Shown here: positions 36,325 to 45,565 of the stretch, piece by piece | Position numbering within the stretch: position 1 is the stretch's first letter | How the letters are laid out: each line of letters starts with the position of its first letter | Assembly (NCBI GenBank): GCA_009859145.1 | Contig: VRVR01000038.1 | Coordinates: 1-64,000, forward strand | From: Andalucia godoyi | Lineage: Eukaryota; Discoba; Jakobea; Jakobida; Andaluciidae | DNA length: 64,000 nucleotides | Reading direction: 5' to 3' | Program-made: the position numbers and the translations under genes | The notes under the pieces: generated by a model | Told to the model about the DNA's origin: nothing | Seen by the model: only the letters and a program-made list of their open reading frames with translations | The model's database searches: none

Positions 36325-36709
36325 CTTCTTTGTCTCCTTCTTGTTTTATGCGTTGTTTTGTTCTTTTTTCTTCTTATTTTTCAAGTGTACATACCTACAT
36401 TCAGTTTATTTATTTTTTCTTTTTGAAAATTCTCATGTATTCCTGCTTTGGATTTCCTCACTCCGTCGTTCTGTTGCCGGAAATGATTGTCGGCAGCAAG
36501 TCGGTCGGGGTGTTGCTGGTCGGAGTTTTCAAAAACCTCAAAATTGAAAACATTAAAAAAATCGACTGCCGCAAAGCGAAGTCGCAAGCATCAACCGTCT
36601 GCAGCAGGCCTAAACTCTGCTGGGTTGATGGTGGATGCCGTGCATTCCACACCATTCGATGCCCTCGATTCCTTGCGAGTTTCAATCGTCATCGTCGCTT
36701 GTCCTTTCA

Positions 36710-36747
<38 letters not shown>

Positions 36748-36807
36748 GCGCGCGCGCAGAGAGAGAGAGAGAGAGAGATTGAGGGGGGAAACAGACAGGA
36801 TCCAGAG
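36325..36807. repeat. Divergent promoter with CA-CG-GA microsatellite
   Basis: About 480 bases between the ligase and Arp1. A compound run (CA)n(CG)n(GA)n covers 36713-36778, ending some 30 bases before the Arp1 ATG. The Arp1 frame is open upstream through it, but without a credible start. Confidence 0.8.
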
Positions 36808-38091
36808 ATGAATGACATGTCGCTACCATTTTCTGGGACTCCTATTGTTCTTGACAATGGAACGTCTTCGCTGAAAGTGAACTATGCAACAGCAGAGTAT
36901 CCTATTGTGATTCCATCGATGGTTGGCATTCCCAAGCACCAGCGAGTGTTTGATACGTTTTCCACTGCCGCGAGTGTTTCTTCGATTGCAATGACGACAG
37001 GCAGTCTCGGCGGCGGTGGCGGAGGAGGCGGCGGCGGTGGCGGCAGCGCAGGAGACATGATGATGCATGGTGGCAGTTCGGATGATGCACAAGGGGCAAT
37101 ATACATGGGGGATGCACTGTCAAAGCTTCGAGGGGCTCTGCGTCTGCGCCCAGCCTTGGAGCATGGAACAGTGACACACTGGTCGGACATGGAAACACTG
37201 TGGGACCATTGCTTCACCACGGTCCTTAATGCGCGGTCAATCGACCATCCGGTGCTGATTGCAGATGCGCCGCACGCACCGGCTGCACAGCGCGCTCATA
37301 CTGCGCAGATCTTCTTTGAGAAGTTTCAGTCTCCAGCGCTATTTTTTGCCATCCAGGCTGTCCTGGCGCTCTACGCTGCCGGACGAACCACGGGACTTGT
37401 GCTCGATGTTGGCGACGGGGTCACACAGGCAGTCCCAGTCTTTGAGGGATGGGCTCTCCAGCACGCAATTATGAGGGCAGATGTCGGCGGAAGAGACGTC
37501 ACGCGCCATTTGGAAATTCTCCTGCGTCGCGCTGGATACCCGTTTCACACGTCAGCAGAACGCGAAATCGTACGCTCGATCAAGGAATCGCTGTGCTATG
37601 TGTCACCCGACCCCCTCTCCTCCTTTTCATACGGCAGCAGCGGGAGCAGCAGTGGTGTTGGGGCTGGAGCAGGAGAGTATATGTTACCAGACGGGCAGAA
37701 GGTGGTCCTGGGCGAGGAGAGGGTTGCAGCGCCCGAGGTGTTGTTTGAGCCATCGCGGATTGGGCTCGAGTACCCGGGCGTGCATGAGTGTGTGTTGGCT
37801 GCGGTAGCCAAGGCAGATGTGGATATCAGACCGAGACTGTGTGCCGATATGCATCTTGCAGGCGGCTCAACCATGTTTGCGCAGTTCCCGTTACGTCTGG
37901 TGAACGAACTGCGAAGAGCAAGAACGATGCATGATGCAGGAAGAATCCGAGTGGCGGCTGCGCCGGAGCGAAAGGTTGCTGCGTGGATCGGCGGAATGAT
38001 GCTTGTCTCCTTGGACTCCTTCCGACAAGCTTGGATCACGAAGGCGCAATACGAGGAAGAAGGCCCCCGCATCCTGCAAAAGTTTCTCTAA
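36808..38091 (+). CDS. ACTR1: Actin-related protein Arp1 (centractin), dynactin filament subunit
   Basis: Predicted 427-aa actin-fold protein. The nucleotide-binding loop is IVLDNGTSSLKVNYA, and a VLDVGDGVTQAVPVFEG phosphate-2 motif follows. ALFFAIQAVLALYAAGRTTG, VGGRDVTRHLEILLRRAGY, LAGGSTMF and WIGGMMLVSLDSF complete the fold. LYAAGRTTG and LPDGQKVVLGEERVAAPEVLF are closest to Arp1, the 37-nm filament of dynactin that links dynein to cargo. Two insertions make it about 50 residues longer than animal Arp1: a poly-Gly/Met stretch (around 58-85, encoded by a GGC run at 37011-37045) in the DNase-loop region, and a Gly/Ser run around 270-290. Neither contains stops. A divergent conventional actin is a weaker alternative. 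Confidence 0.87.
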   Translation: MNDMSLPFSGTPIVLDNGTSSLKVNYATAEYPIVIPSMVGIPKHQRVFDTFSTAASVSSIAMTTGSLGGGGGGGGGGGGSAGDMMMHGGSSDDAQGAIYMGDALSKLRGALRLRPALEHGTVTHWSDMETLWDHCFTTVLNARSIDHPVLIADAPHAPAAQRAHTAQIFFEKFQSPALFFAIQAVLALYAAGRTTGLVLDVGDGVTQAVPVFEGWALQHAIMRADVGGRDVTRHLEILLRRAGYPFHTSAEREIVRSIKESLCYVSPDPLSSFSYGSSGSSSGVGAGAGEYMLPDGQKVVLGEERVAAPEVLFEPSRIGLEYPGVHECVLAAVAKADVDIRPRLCADMHLAGGSTMFAQFPLRLVNELRRARTMHDAGRIRVAAAPERKVAAWIGGMMLVSLDSFRQAWITKAQYEEEGPRILQKFL

Positions 38092-38475
38092 GCAAAACAA
38101 AAACAAAAACAAAAGAAAAAAGAAAGAAAAAAAGAAAGAGGATAAGCCATGCTCAGTACTCACCGGGATGCGGATCTGGATGTGCATGTGTAAGTGTTTG
38201 TGTACGTGTATGTTGTATGGATCGAAGAGTGCAATTAAAGCAAGAATTCGTCTGCACGAACGAAATTCTGCGTGTGCGACTTTGCCCCGCAGTTGCAGCT
38301 GTAGAGAAATAGGAAAGGAGAATTATTATTATTATTATTATTATTATTATTTAATTTTTTTCTGCATTGTCCCGATGCTGGACTGGTCCGAGTTCCCTAA
38401 TCACCATTGCCGTCATCTGTCGTCGTAGTCGTCGTCGTAGTGATCGCGGTAACAGGTGGTGGGACAGTTGCAAGC
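38092..38475. other. Intergenic stretch with AAC and ATT repeats
   Basis: About 380 bases: an AAAAC/AAAG-rich 3' flank of Arp1, an ATT run at 38322-38351 and CGT-rich leader of the FHA gene. No gene is seen. Confidence 0.6.
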
Positions 38476-38802
38476 ATGAAGCAGGAGGGGTTTGCGCGGC
38501 TGTGTGGCCAGCGAGTCGATGTGGTGCTGCAAAGTCTGTCGTGCACGATTGGACGCGGATTGGAATGCGATGTCTCTGTTCCGTCAGTTCGCACACTCTC
38601 GCGACACCATGCAACCATTGCGTGGCGACCGGATTTGCGAGCTTTTGAAATCCAAGTGTTTGGAAAGAATGGGATGAGAATCAATAATGTGCAGTACAGA
38701 GCCGGAGATCGAATTCCACTCGAGCACGGTTCCATCGTGCATGTTGCCGATGGCTACGACGCCCTCTTTCTCACGTCTGAGCTTCCTCGACTCGTCGATT
38801 AA
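38476..38802 (+). CDS. Small FHA-domain protein
   Basis: Predicted 108-aa protein made of a single forkhead-associated domain, which binds phosphothreonine peptides. The core motifs are present: TIGRG (the GR loop), LSRHHATIAW (the SxxH loop), FGKNGMRINN (the NG turn) and IPLEHGSIVHV. The arrangement with no other domain resembles the FHA parts of transcription factors such as Fkh/Fhl1 or small adaptors. The binding arginine, serine and histidine residues are kept, so binding should be functional. The upstream in-frame run is a Val-repeat from a GTC array and has no ATG. Confidence 0.8.
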   Translation: MKQEGFARLCGQRVDVVLQSLSCTIGRGLECDVSVPSVRTLSRHHATIAWRPDLRAFEIQVFGKNGMRINNVQYRAGDRIPLEHGSIVHVADGYDALFLTSELPRLVD

Positions 38803-38970
38803 CTGGATGTTTATCTATTATCACCCCGCTCTCAATACATGTACTATACACACACACACACTCTCTCTCTCTCTCTCTGTCTTCAAAAATAATAAAAACA
38901 ACACCAACTAGGATGATCACAGAGCATTGGGAATTCCTATCCAACCCCCACGCGTACTTGGAGTGGCATG

Positions 38971-39357
38971 CTAGAATAGAGAACGGCAGATCGACTGGAG
39001 AAGCGATTGGAAATGCGCGACGAACATTTTGCGACCCTGGTCTCTGAACGACATTCGGACTTCTGCATGCTTCCGGTTTGCCAAATCATCCTTTCTCTTC
39101 AGCAGAAACGGCTCTGGGGCATTGTCCACGGCGCTCTGCAGCACACGTTTCGCAACCTTTCGTTCATCACAGTTTTCGTCCGTCCGGATCTTCTGCAGCA
39201 AGCGTACTGTTTGCACCGTTGACAAACACGACGGAATCCGCACCAGCCATCGAAGCGCAGGTCTTTCCGACTGCCTCTTCCATTGATTCACTTCGCGAAC
39301 CAGCAACCGCAACTCGGATCTGCGCGTTGTCGTCATCACCATCGCCATCACCATCAT
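38971..39357 (-). CDS. Small basic hypothetical protein
   Basis: A 128-codon frame from ATG to TAG. Codon use (AAG, GAA, CTG, CGC) resembles that of real genes nearby. After a Met-rich start encoded by an ATC/CAT array, the protein is basic and helical (VREVNQWKRQSERPALRWLVRIP, then LLQKIRTDENCDERKVAKRVLQ). No family was recognised. It is placed between the FHA gene and ATG4 and would be divergent from ATG4. The gene may also be a chance frame. Confidence 0.42.
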   Translation of the reverse strand: MMVMAMVMTTTRRSELRLLVREVNQWKRQSERPALRWLVRIPSCLSTVQTVRLLQKIRTDENCDERKVAKRVLQSAVDNAPEPFLLKRKDDLANRKHAEVRMSFRDQGRKMFVAHFQSLLQSICRSLF

Positions 39358-39687
39358 TCATCCACTCATCAGCACAACCACACTACCCGACCACCGTAAT
39401 CCACTTGCCCAGGGCATCTCGTCTTTCGAAACCTTGCAAGAACAAACAACACAAGCTTCGCGGTTGTAAAAACAAACAGAAACAAAACACCCATTGTTGA
39501 AGCTGTCAGGAAAATGTCCGATTAGCAATCTCTGGTCTGCATTCGATCCTGCTTATTCCGCTCGTCCTTTTTCTTCTCTGTTGTTCATGGACGTGTGCGT
39601 GCATGCGTGCGTGCGTGTGTCCATTTTGATTGTATGTTTACGTACCTATCGAACTGGATATTCCGACGAAGATTGAAAAAGTATCAA
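39358..39687. other. 5' flank of ATG4
   Basis: About 330 bases. A GTGC/GTGT-rich stretch (39593-39622) precedes the ATG4 start. No other gene is seen. Confidence 0.5.
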
Positions 39688-41001
39688 ATGGACTCTGATT
39701 CACACAAACCGACAAACCACTCACACTCTCATCACTCTCGCACTCATCATCGACATCAGCATCATCATCACTCATCATCCTCGACTGCTTCTACTTCTCA
39801 TAAACACAAGGATCAGTCCCGAGGATCATCGAATATGAAGACGGGTTTTTTGATGAGCACCGGGTCGGATGTTCCGTACTGGGTGCTTGGCCAGTGCTAT
39901 GGGTCGACGGACGACGAGGAGTTTATGAGGGACGTCCGGACGCTTGTTTGGTGCACTTATCGATCGCAAATGAAGGAGTCTGTGGTGGCGAGCGACTCGG
40001 GATGGGGCTGCATGCACCGCACTGGACAGATGCTCATGGCACAGACTCTTGTTCGGCTGTTCATAGGCCGCGAGTTTCGTCTCCCGTCTGCCGCGAATGC
40101 AGACGTCCGGATCGAAATGGCAAGGCTCACAGTTCGTGAACCAGGACAAGAATCCGCCGGCAACGATAATAGCAGCGGTGATGATGGCGGCGATGTCGAT
40201 GTGGACGAGGCTGCGGCAAACGCAGAAGCAGATGCAAAGTCGTACCAGGCAATTGTGAAACGATTCATGGATCTGTCGGGGCCACAGCACGCAATGTCGC
40301 TGCACAACATTGTTCACGTGGCTCGGGACTTTGGAAAGGGAATCGGGACGTGGCTTGGGCCGAATACAATGTGCCATGTGCTCGCCAAGCTCGTGAAGAC
40401 TACCATGGGCACAGAAGATGTGCTGGACGTTGTAGTTCCTGATGGTGGTGGCTTGTACAGTTCCGATATCAAGTCCCGCTCCTTTCCGCTGCTGATTCTC
40501 GCACCTCTGAAGCTCTCGCTCGATGCATACGTCCCCGGTGCGTTTGCACCCCAAATCTCCGTGCTGTTCAAGTTGCACCAGTGCGTCGGAATGATTGGTG
40601 GACGCCCGCGGTCGTCCGCGTACTTTTTTGGAACTCGAGGAAACGATACTCTCTTGTTCCTGGATCCACACACCACACAAGCTGCCCCACAATCTGCAGA
40701 CGATCTCAGCTCGTTCCAGTACAAGGGTGCGCTTAATGCAATGCCAATTACACACTTGGACCCTTCGTTTGCTGTCGGGTTTCTGTGCACAGATCCAAGT
40801 GATTGGGAGTCGCTCTTTCAAACCCTTTGTGAAATCTGTGCCCATCATCCATCGAACCCCATGTTTGACGTTCGTGAAACCAATCCGCTTGGACCGTCTG
40901 CAGCGAACCTGCATGCCAGCGACCCGTTCGAGGATGAAGACACGGGCGACGCAGCAGCCGGTGCAAAGAAGAGCGTAGAGGATGACTTTGAGATCTTGTA
41001 A
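39688..41001 (+). CDS. ATG4: Autophagy cysteine protease ATG4
   Basis: Predicted 437-aa protease that trims ATG8 and releases it from lipid. The catalytic triad is visible: Cys108 in DSGWGCMHRTGQM, and Asp326 and His328 in LFLDPHTTQ. Other family blocks are LVWCTYRSQM, GTWLGPNTMCHVL and GMIGGRPRSSAYFFG. Residues about 10-45 are His/Ser-rich, repeat-coded and probably disordered; an acidic insertion (155-185) follows. The extreme C-terminus is EDDFEIL, the same F-E-I-L LC3-interacting motif that ends animal ATG4B, with acidic residues before it. The first in-frame ATG with a good context is 39688; another at codon 50 would also keep the whole domain. Confidence 0.94.
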   Translation: MDSDSHKPTNHSHSHHSRTHHRHQHHHHSSSSTASTSHKHKDQSRGSSNMKTGFLMSTGSDVPYWVLGQCYGSTDDEEFMRDVRTLVWCTYRSQMKESVVASDSGWGCMHRTGQMLMAQTLVRLFIGREFRLPSAANADVRIEMARLTVREPGQESAGNDNSSGDDGGDVDVDEAAANAEADAKSYQAIVKRFMDLSGPQHAMSLHNIVHVARDFGKGIGTWLGPNTMCHVLAKLVKTTMGTEDVLDVVVPDGGGLYSSDIKSRSFPLLILAPLKLSLDAYVPGAFAPQISVLFKLHQCVGMIGGRPRSSAYFFGTRGNDTLLFLDPHTTQAAPQSADDLSSFQYKGALNAMPITHLDPSFAVGFLCTDPSDWESLFQTLCEICAHHPSNPMFDVRETNPLGPSAANLHASDPFEDEDTGDAAAGAKKSVEDDFEIL

Positions 41002-41133
41002 TGGAGAGAGGAGGAAATCGTGTAGTTATGTTGACGGTGCCAGAAAAACATGAGGAGACATGATGTGTAGAGCAAGAATGATAAACCAAATACACATTTA
41101 TTCTCGTCTGCCCCATCATCGTTGCGAGTTTCT

Positions 41134-41487
41134 CTATTCTTTCTGGACCGCGGCCCACTTGCTCCGCTCCTTCTCTTCCTTCTGAGCCTTGCGCTGCCTG
41201 ACGTTCTCGAGTCTCTTCTTCGTCTTCTCCGTTCGGTCCGTCATGTTGCTCATTTGCTTCTTTAGCTGCTTAAGCTTTGCAATGTAAAGCGGAATCTGGT
41301 CCATTGTTGCCACAATGTCATCCGGAACCGCGATAATTGCAGACTCGGGGGCATCAATGGTCCTGATCATGGACAACATCTCCTGGTGCGTTGCTTCAAG
41401 CTCCGACAAGTCTCGATCCAGAACTCCAATCATCGATTCATATGTCCTGCACAGCGCAGACGCAAGCTCTCTCTCGGCAGTCATCAT
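41134..41487 (-). CDS. BLOC1S6: BLOC-1 subunit 6 (pallidin) homologue
   Basis: Predicted 117-aa helical protein. It aligns by eye with the C-terminal half of pallidin: a Leu-rich helix (ELASALCRTYESMIGVLDRDLSEL), a short break (PDDIVATMDQIP) and a second coiled coil. That coil has AKLKQLKKQMSNMTDRTEKTKKRL, where pallidin has a similar AKLVNIRKEM...EKTSKLKKRAL, and ends in a KEEKER-rich tail. BLOC-1 sorts cargo from endosomes to lysosome-related organelles. The animal N-terminal extension is missing. The start lies just behind a CT-rich tract. The assignment is from pattern alone on a short coiled coil, so moderate confidence. Confidence 0.65.
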   Translation of the reverse strand: MMTAERELASALCRTYESMIGVLDRDLSELEATHQEMLSMIRTIDAPESAIIAVPDDIVATMDQIPLYIAKLKQLKKQMSNMTDRTEKTKKRLENVRQRKAQKEEKERSKWAAVQKE

Positions 41488-41488
41488 G

Positions 41489-41556
41489 GGCAGGTCTCTC
41501 TCCCCTCTGCCTCTCTCCCCCTCTGTCTCTCTCCTCTCTGTCTCTCTCCACGTGTG
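41489..41556. repeat. CT-rich degenerate repeat upstream of BLOC1S6
   Basis: Interrupted (TCTC/CCTCTG)n run immediately before the start of the minus-strand gene. An AACCCTAA telomere-like heptamer also occurs in the same gap near 41696. Confidence 0.7.
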
Positions 41557-41755
41557 CTAGGCGGTAGAAGGGGGGCACAGGGGGGCAAAAAAAGAAGGAA
41601 GACGCCGGGTGCGCTGATGAATTGCAATAAGCAAGTTTCCACTTGGAGGGTTGTCCGTCGCAAATACATAATAAACAGCACCGCCTACAGAAGTTAACCC
41701 TAATTCCTTTCTTTTTTATGGCATCCGTTGTACAGTGTTGTTTACTCTTTAAAGC

Positions 41756-44386
41756 CTACACGTGGTTCTTCGTCAAAGTCGCGTCTTCCACTGCCTTGTG
41801 CTTTGCAAGGACCGCATCGTCGTGCGAAGTCAATATCTCAAAGACTTCTTCCAGCGTGGTCTTCGAGATGCCCCAGTCCGTGATTCCCAGACTCTGTTTC
41901 ACATCTTCGAAGCGCCGGAACACGTCCGACATCCGCAGCGATGCGTAAGGAATTGAGAAATGCGAAGTGCCGTTCAAAGAGTCCACCAACCGCGCACCCG
42001 CAAACGACTGCGTCACAAATTGCTTGACACGTGCATCATTGACTGCATAGTTGGCTACCGAGACAGACAGTCGGTAGCCCTCGCCATAGGACGTCTTGAG
42101 CTGCTCGGCGTGGCCAACAGCAACCAATCGACCGTGGTTCATGATGGTTATGCGATCTGCAAGTGCATCAGCTTCTTCCATGGAGTGGGTCGTCAGAATC
42201 ATGGCCCGACCAGGCTTGGCTGCCTGGATGGCATCCCAAACTTCGCGACGAGAGTGGGGATCAAGACCAGTCGTCGGCTCGTCCAAAAACACAATCTTTG
42301 GATTTCCCATCAGCGAAATTGCAACGGACAGGCGACGTTTCATTCCGCCCGAGTACCCAGCAGAGCGTACATTTTGGAAATCCGTCAAGTTCACTGCTTT
42401 CAACGCTGCTTCAACAGCCTCCAGCAGCGGCTTGCCCTTCAGGCCCTTGATGCGGCCATAAAACAACAAGTGCTCACGACCCGTTTGCTCGGGCCAAAGA
42501 ATATCAAATTGCGGGCAAACACCCATGAAGGAGTAGATGCGGTCCATCTCCTGCACGAGGTCGTATCCTCCCATGGACACCTCCCCCGAGGTGGGTGGAA
42601 TAAGACCGGATAGAATCGAGATCAGCGTGGTTTTCCCAGCACCGTTGTGTCCGATCATCGCAGTCAAGGAGTTTTCAGGGATCACAAACGACACATTCTG
42701 AACCGCAGTCACATCCCGAGTCGACGTAATGAATCGCTTGTGCATGTTTCGAACAATCACTCCTCGGAAATCCTCCGCACTCAGATGATCGGCCCGAGGT
42801 GACATCGCAGTCTGTTGGGAATCCGACGACTCTTTCATCGCCGCAACAATCTTTTCCACGCGAGCACGCTCGCTGCTGACGTCGTGAGCTTCCATAACGC
42901 GATCTCGGTGACCCTCGGAGGCCGCCAGCTTTTCCAGCTTTGCTGCACGCGCATAGGCACCGACTCCTAACTTGACGGCAATCCGGGGCCAACTCTGAAT
43001 GACAAAGAACAAGGCAAAAAGCACGATTCCTTCTCCAATCAGCAAGCCAAAAACATCATACAGCTGATTTCCAGACGAATTCGCGTTGGAAAACGTGAGA
43101 CCTGGAAGAGGATTTGCCGACGCCGTTGACAAGTACCGCAGACCCCGATTGAGGGCGAACGTTGGAATCAGCGAAGGAAGAGTGATGGCTGCAGCCGATG
43201 TAGTCGGCTCATCCATGAGCTGCTGGTTCGTGACGTCTGCCGCGATTCCGGCGAGGATGATGTAGAAGTATAGCGTAATTGTGGACGCTCGAGTCGTCTT
43301 GAACAGCGTCGACAAGAAGAACGAAAATCCCGTCAGAGTGAATCCCCAGATGAGCATCAAAAGGATGTACAGTCCCGGCGCGTTCATGGTGAAAAATCGC
43401 AGCTGGAATAGATTTCCAAAGAAGACAGTGACAATCACGACACCCAAGTACAACAGCCAATCGAAGAACAGCTGCACCCACCAGTACACAGAGCCCTTCA
43501 ATCCCATCATTCTCATCATATCGCGCAACTTGTACTCCTTTTCAAAGACAATCGACTCCACGAAAACGGGCATCAAAAAGTGCAGAATCCACGTGTAGTA
43601 CAGCGACTGCACAAACACGGCAAAATCAAAGTACGTCTCCAGAGGCTTCGACGGAAGCTTCTGGTACTGGACAACGTAGTTCGCAGACTTGCTATTCTGC
43701 ACCGCCAGCATGTTTACGAAGGACCGAACCGAAGACATCAGCGGGCCCGGAACATCCTGCATTGCAATCGACCTTCCTCTGCTCCCCGAGTCCACCTCTT
43801 CGACCGTTCCATTGTAGTAGATGGACAGCGTCAGCTGGCCGCCCACTGAGGCATTGTTCACATTTCCAATGAGCAGTCCAGAAGGCACGCTTGACCCCTG
43901 TCCATACACGTTGAACATGTACGCATCGACGCCGGCCTTGTCCGAATAGCTCTGGAACGCAGGATACGCACCAATCTGCTTCCCGCCGAACGCAGTAAAC
44001 GTGTTGGCCGCAGAAAATCCGGCCAAAAAGCTACTTACAATCGACGTAGACAGTGAAGATGAAGTGACCGAGTACGGAAACGAAGAGGCCACTGAGCCCT
44101 TTGTGAACACCTCGATGACTCCCGGCAAAGGAGCCGGGGTCGGGTTATCAGACGTCTTGGTTGCCGAAAGCGATTTCGACAGAATCGACAGAAGCAGCAG
44201 AATCAACAGGAGAAACATTGGAAAGCAGATCTGGCAGCAATTCGTCTTCTTCTGCCGACGCTGCAACACTGCTTGTTTTCTAAGAAGAGCATTGAACTGT
44301 GAACCAGTCGAGGTCCGAACTGCATGAATCTTTTCGTACTGACCACTCATCGCTGTTTGCCCACTATAATCTTGAATCTTTGCCAT
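41756..44386 (-). CDS. ABCA-subfamily half transporter
   Basis: Predicted 876-aa ABC transporter, one membrane domain and one nucleotide-binding domain. The first transmembrane helix is near residues 55-75, then a large extracellular loop with several N-x-S/T sites (about 80-280). Five more helices follow (about 285-510), including WVQLFFDWLLYLGVVIVTVFFG. The nucleotide-binding domain (about 580-790) has Walker A GHNGAGKTT, the signature YSGGMKRRLS, Walker B KIVFLDEPTTGLD and a switch His in ILTTHSME. The ABCA type fits the linker and the LTAMIGHNGAGKTTLISILSG wording. Animal ABCAs are two-fold longer; half-size ones are known in plants and protists. It probably moves lipids in endosomal or plasma membranes, perhaps as a dimer. 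Confidence 0.92.
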   Translation of the reverse strand: MAKIQDYSGQTAMSGQYEKIHAVRTSTGSQFNALLRKQAVLQRRQKKTNCCQICFPMFLLLILLLLSILSKSLSATKTSDNPTPAPLPGVIEVFTKGSVASSFPYSVTSSSLSTSIVSSFLAGFSAANTFTAFGGKQIGAYPAFQSYSDKAGVDAYMFNVYGQGSSVPSGLLIGNVNNASVGGQLTLSIYYNGTVEEVDSGSRGRSIAMQDVPGPLMSSVRSFVNMLAVQNSKSANYVVQYQKLPSKPLETYFDFAVFVQSLYYTWILHFLMPVFVESIVFEKEYKLRDMMRMMGLKGSVYWWVQLFFDWLLYLGVVIVTVFFGNLFQLRFFTMNAPGLYILLMLIWGFTLTGFSFFLSTLFKTTRASTITLYFYIILAGIAADVTNQQLMDEPTTSAAAITLPSLIPTFALNRGLRYLSTASANPLPGLTFSNANSSGNQLYDVFGLLIGEGIVLFALFFVIQSWPRIAVKLGVGAYARAAKLEKLAASEGHRDRVMEAHDVSSERARVEKIVAAMKESSDSQQTAMSPRADHLSAEDFRGVIVRNMHKRFITSTRDVTAVQNVSFVIPENSLTAMIGHNGAGKTTLISILSGLIPPTSGEVSMGGYDLVQEMDRIYSFMGVCPQFDILWPEQTGREHLLFYGRIKGLKGKPLLEAVEAALKAVNLTDFQNVRSAGYSGGMKRRLSVAISLMGNPKIVFLDEPTTGLDPHSRREVWDAIQAAKPGRAMILTTHSMEEADALADRITIMNHGRLVAVGHAEQLKTSYGEGYRLSVSVANYAVNDARVKQFVTQSFAGARLVDSLNGTSHFSIPYASLRMSDVFRRFEDVKQSLGITDWGISKTTLEEVFEILTSHDDAVLAKHKAVEDATLTKNHV

Positions 44387-44763
44387 CCACACTTTTAATC
44401 CAGAGGACAAAAGCGAATATCGTTGTTTTGTTTTGCTTTGTTGTTGTTGGGTTTGTTTGTTTGTTTGTTTGTTTTTTCTTCCAAAAAAGTATATATATAT
44501 ATAAAATATTAAAAATGACAATAATCAATAATGATTTGAATAATGCAGAAGGAAAAAACAGAAACGACAATCCGAGCAAACGAAGCGCTAAGCCAAAAAG
44601 GCTTTCCATGGTCGTCTCTCAATTGATCAGTTTGGAGGGAATGAAATGGCGATCGTGCCGCAGTGCCGCACGATTTTGCCGCGAGTTGAGGCTTTGATGC
44701 TTTGTTTGTTTGGCTTGTTTTGTTTTTTCGCATCGGTTTCCGTTTTGGGAAACCCTCCACAAT
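44387..44763. other. 5' flank of the ABCA gene
   Basis: About 380 bases. TTTG repeats (44451-44475) and an AT run at 44490-44506 (a possible TATA region on the minus strand) lie upstream of the ABCA start. No other gene is seen. Confidence 0.5.
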
Positions 44764-45356
44764 CGCCTACAGTATACACTGAACATGCATAACTACGAAT
44801 AGACATGCGTATTCAATCTGGCATCCCGTTGCCGGGAAGGGGATCGGCCCCAACACACCTCACGGCGCTCTTCAGATAGATGTTCCGCGCTCCGTTCCCA
44901 ATCTCGATCAATCGGTGAGCCACTTTCTCAGCATGACACGTTGCTCCTGAGAAGGGGTGCATTTTGATTCTGACGGCCCTAGCAGCAGGCGCTTTCGTGT
45001 CCTCAGTTGCAGCGATTGATGCACCTGGAGATACGAGAGGAAGAGGCGGTAGGCGTAGTGACACGTGGTCTCTTAGGAGGTCTGCGGGACCTAGGAGGCC
45101 CTGTATCGAGCGGAGTAGGCGTAGGCGAATGCGTCATCGCAGCGCACCCATGCCCATATTTGAATTAAAAAAGTGAAGCCAAAAAACCAAACCAACGAAT
45201 GATAGAATAGATGGCTACGGATGCTACATTAAAGAGTGTCGAAAATGCAGAGCCTGTGTCACCGGCTGAATTTTGGCCGAGCGTGCGTAAGCACGAATTC
45301 CTGTGAAACAAAACGTGCTAGTGTCGGTCAGTATCGACCGTGTCTGTTTATGTATA
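44764..45356 (-). repeat. Inverted repeat element, left copy (decayed TnpB/Fanzor-like N-terminus)
   Basis: About 590 bases that reappear, inverted, at 50387-50966. On the minus strand it holds a short frame (44813-45064) with VRIKMHP, then GARNIYLKSAVRCVG. In the other frame QEQRVMLRKW reads as in the right copy. In the right copy KMHPSQEQRVMLRKW is continuous. The K-x-x-P-x-x-EQR-x-x-LRKW order followed by AR-x-IY-x-K-x-V is the pattern of the N-terminus of TnpB and Fanzor proteins. On the plus strand a 31-codon frame (45211-45303, MATDATLKSVENAEPV...) is also shared. Shared frameshifts and stops show a decayed element. Identification by pattern only. Confidence 0.55.
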
Positions 45357-45565
45357 CTTCCTTCCGTATGCATGACAATGACGTGTTATTATATAATTCA
45401 ACGGTTTTTTTTTTGTTGGTTTTTTCTTTCTTTTTTGTCCGACGATAGGTTTTCTAGAAGAGAAAACGACGCGAGACGACAGACTAAGGACCGATTGTTG
45501 GAGAGGTGATTTGTGAACTGCGATCGGTAAGTGCTACAACAGGACTGCGAGGAGGGAAGGACGAT

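Noticed and set aside
39826-40914. Long minus-strand frame opposite ATG4
   Set aside because: Antisense shadow of ATG4, whose catalytic motifs are clear on the plus strand.
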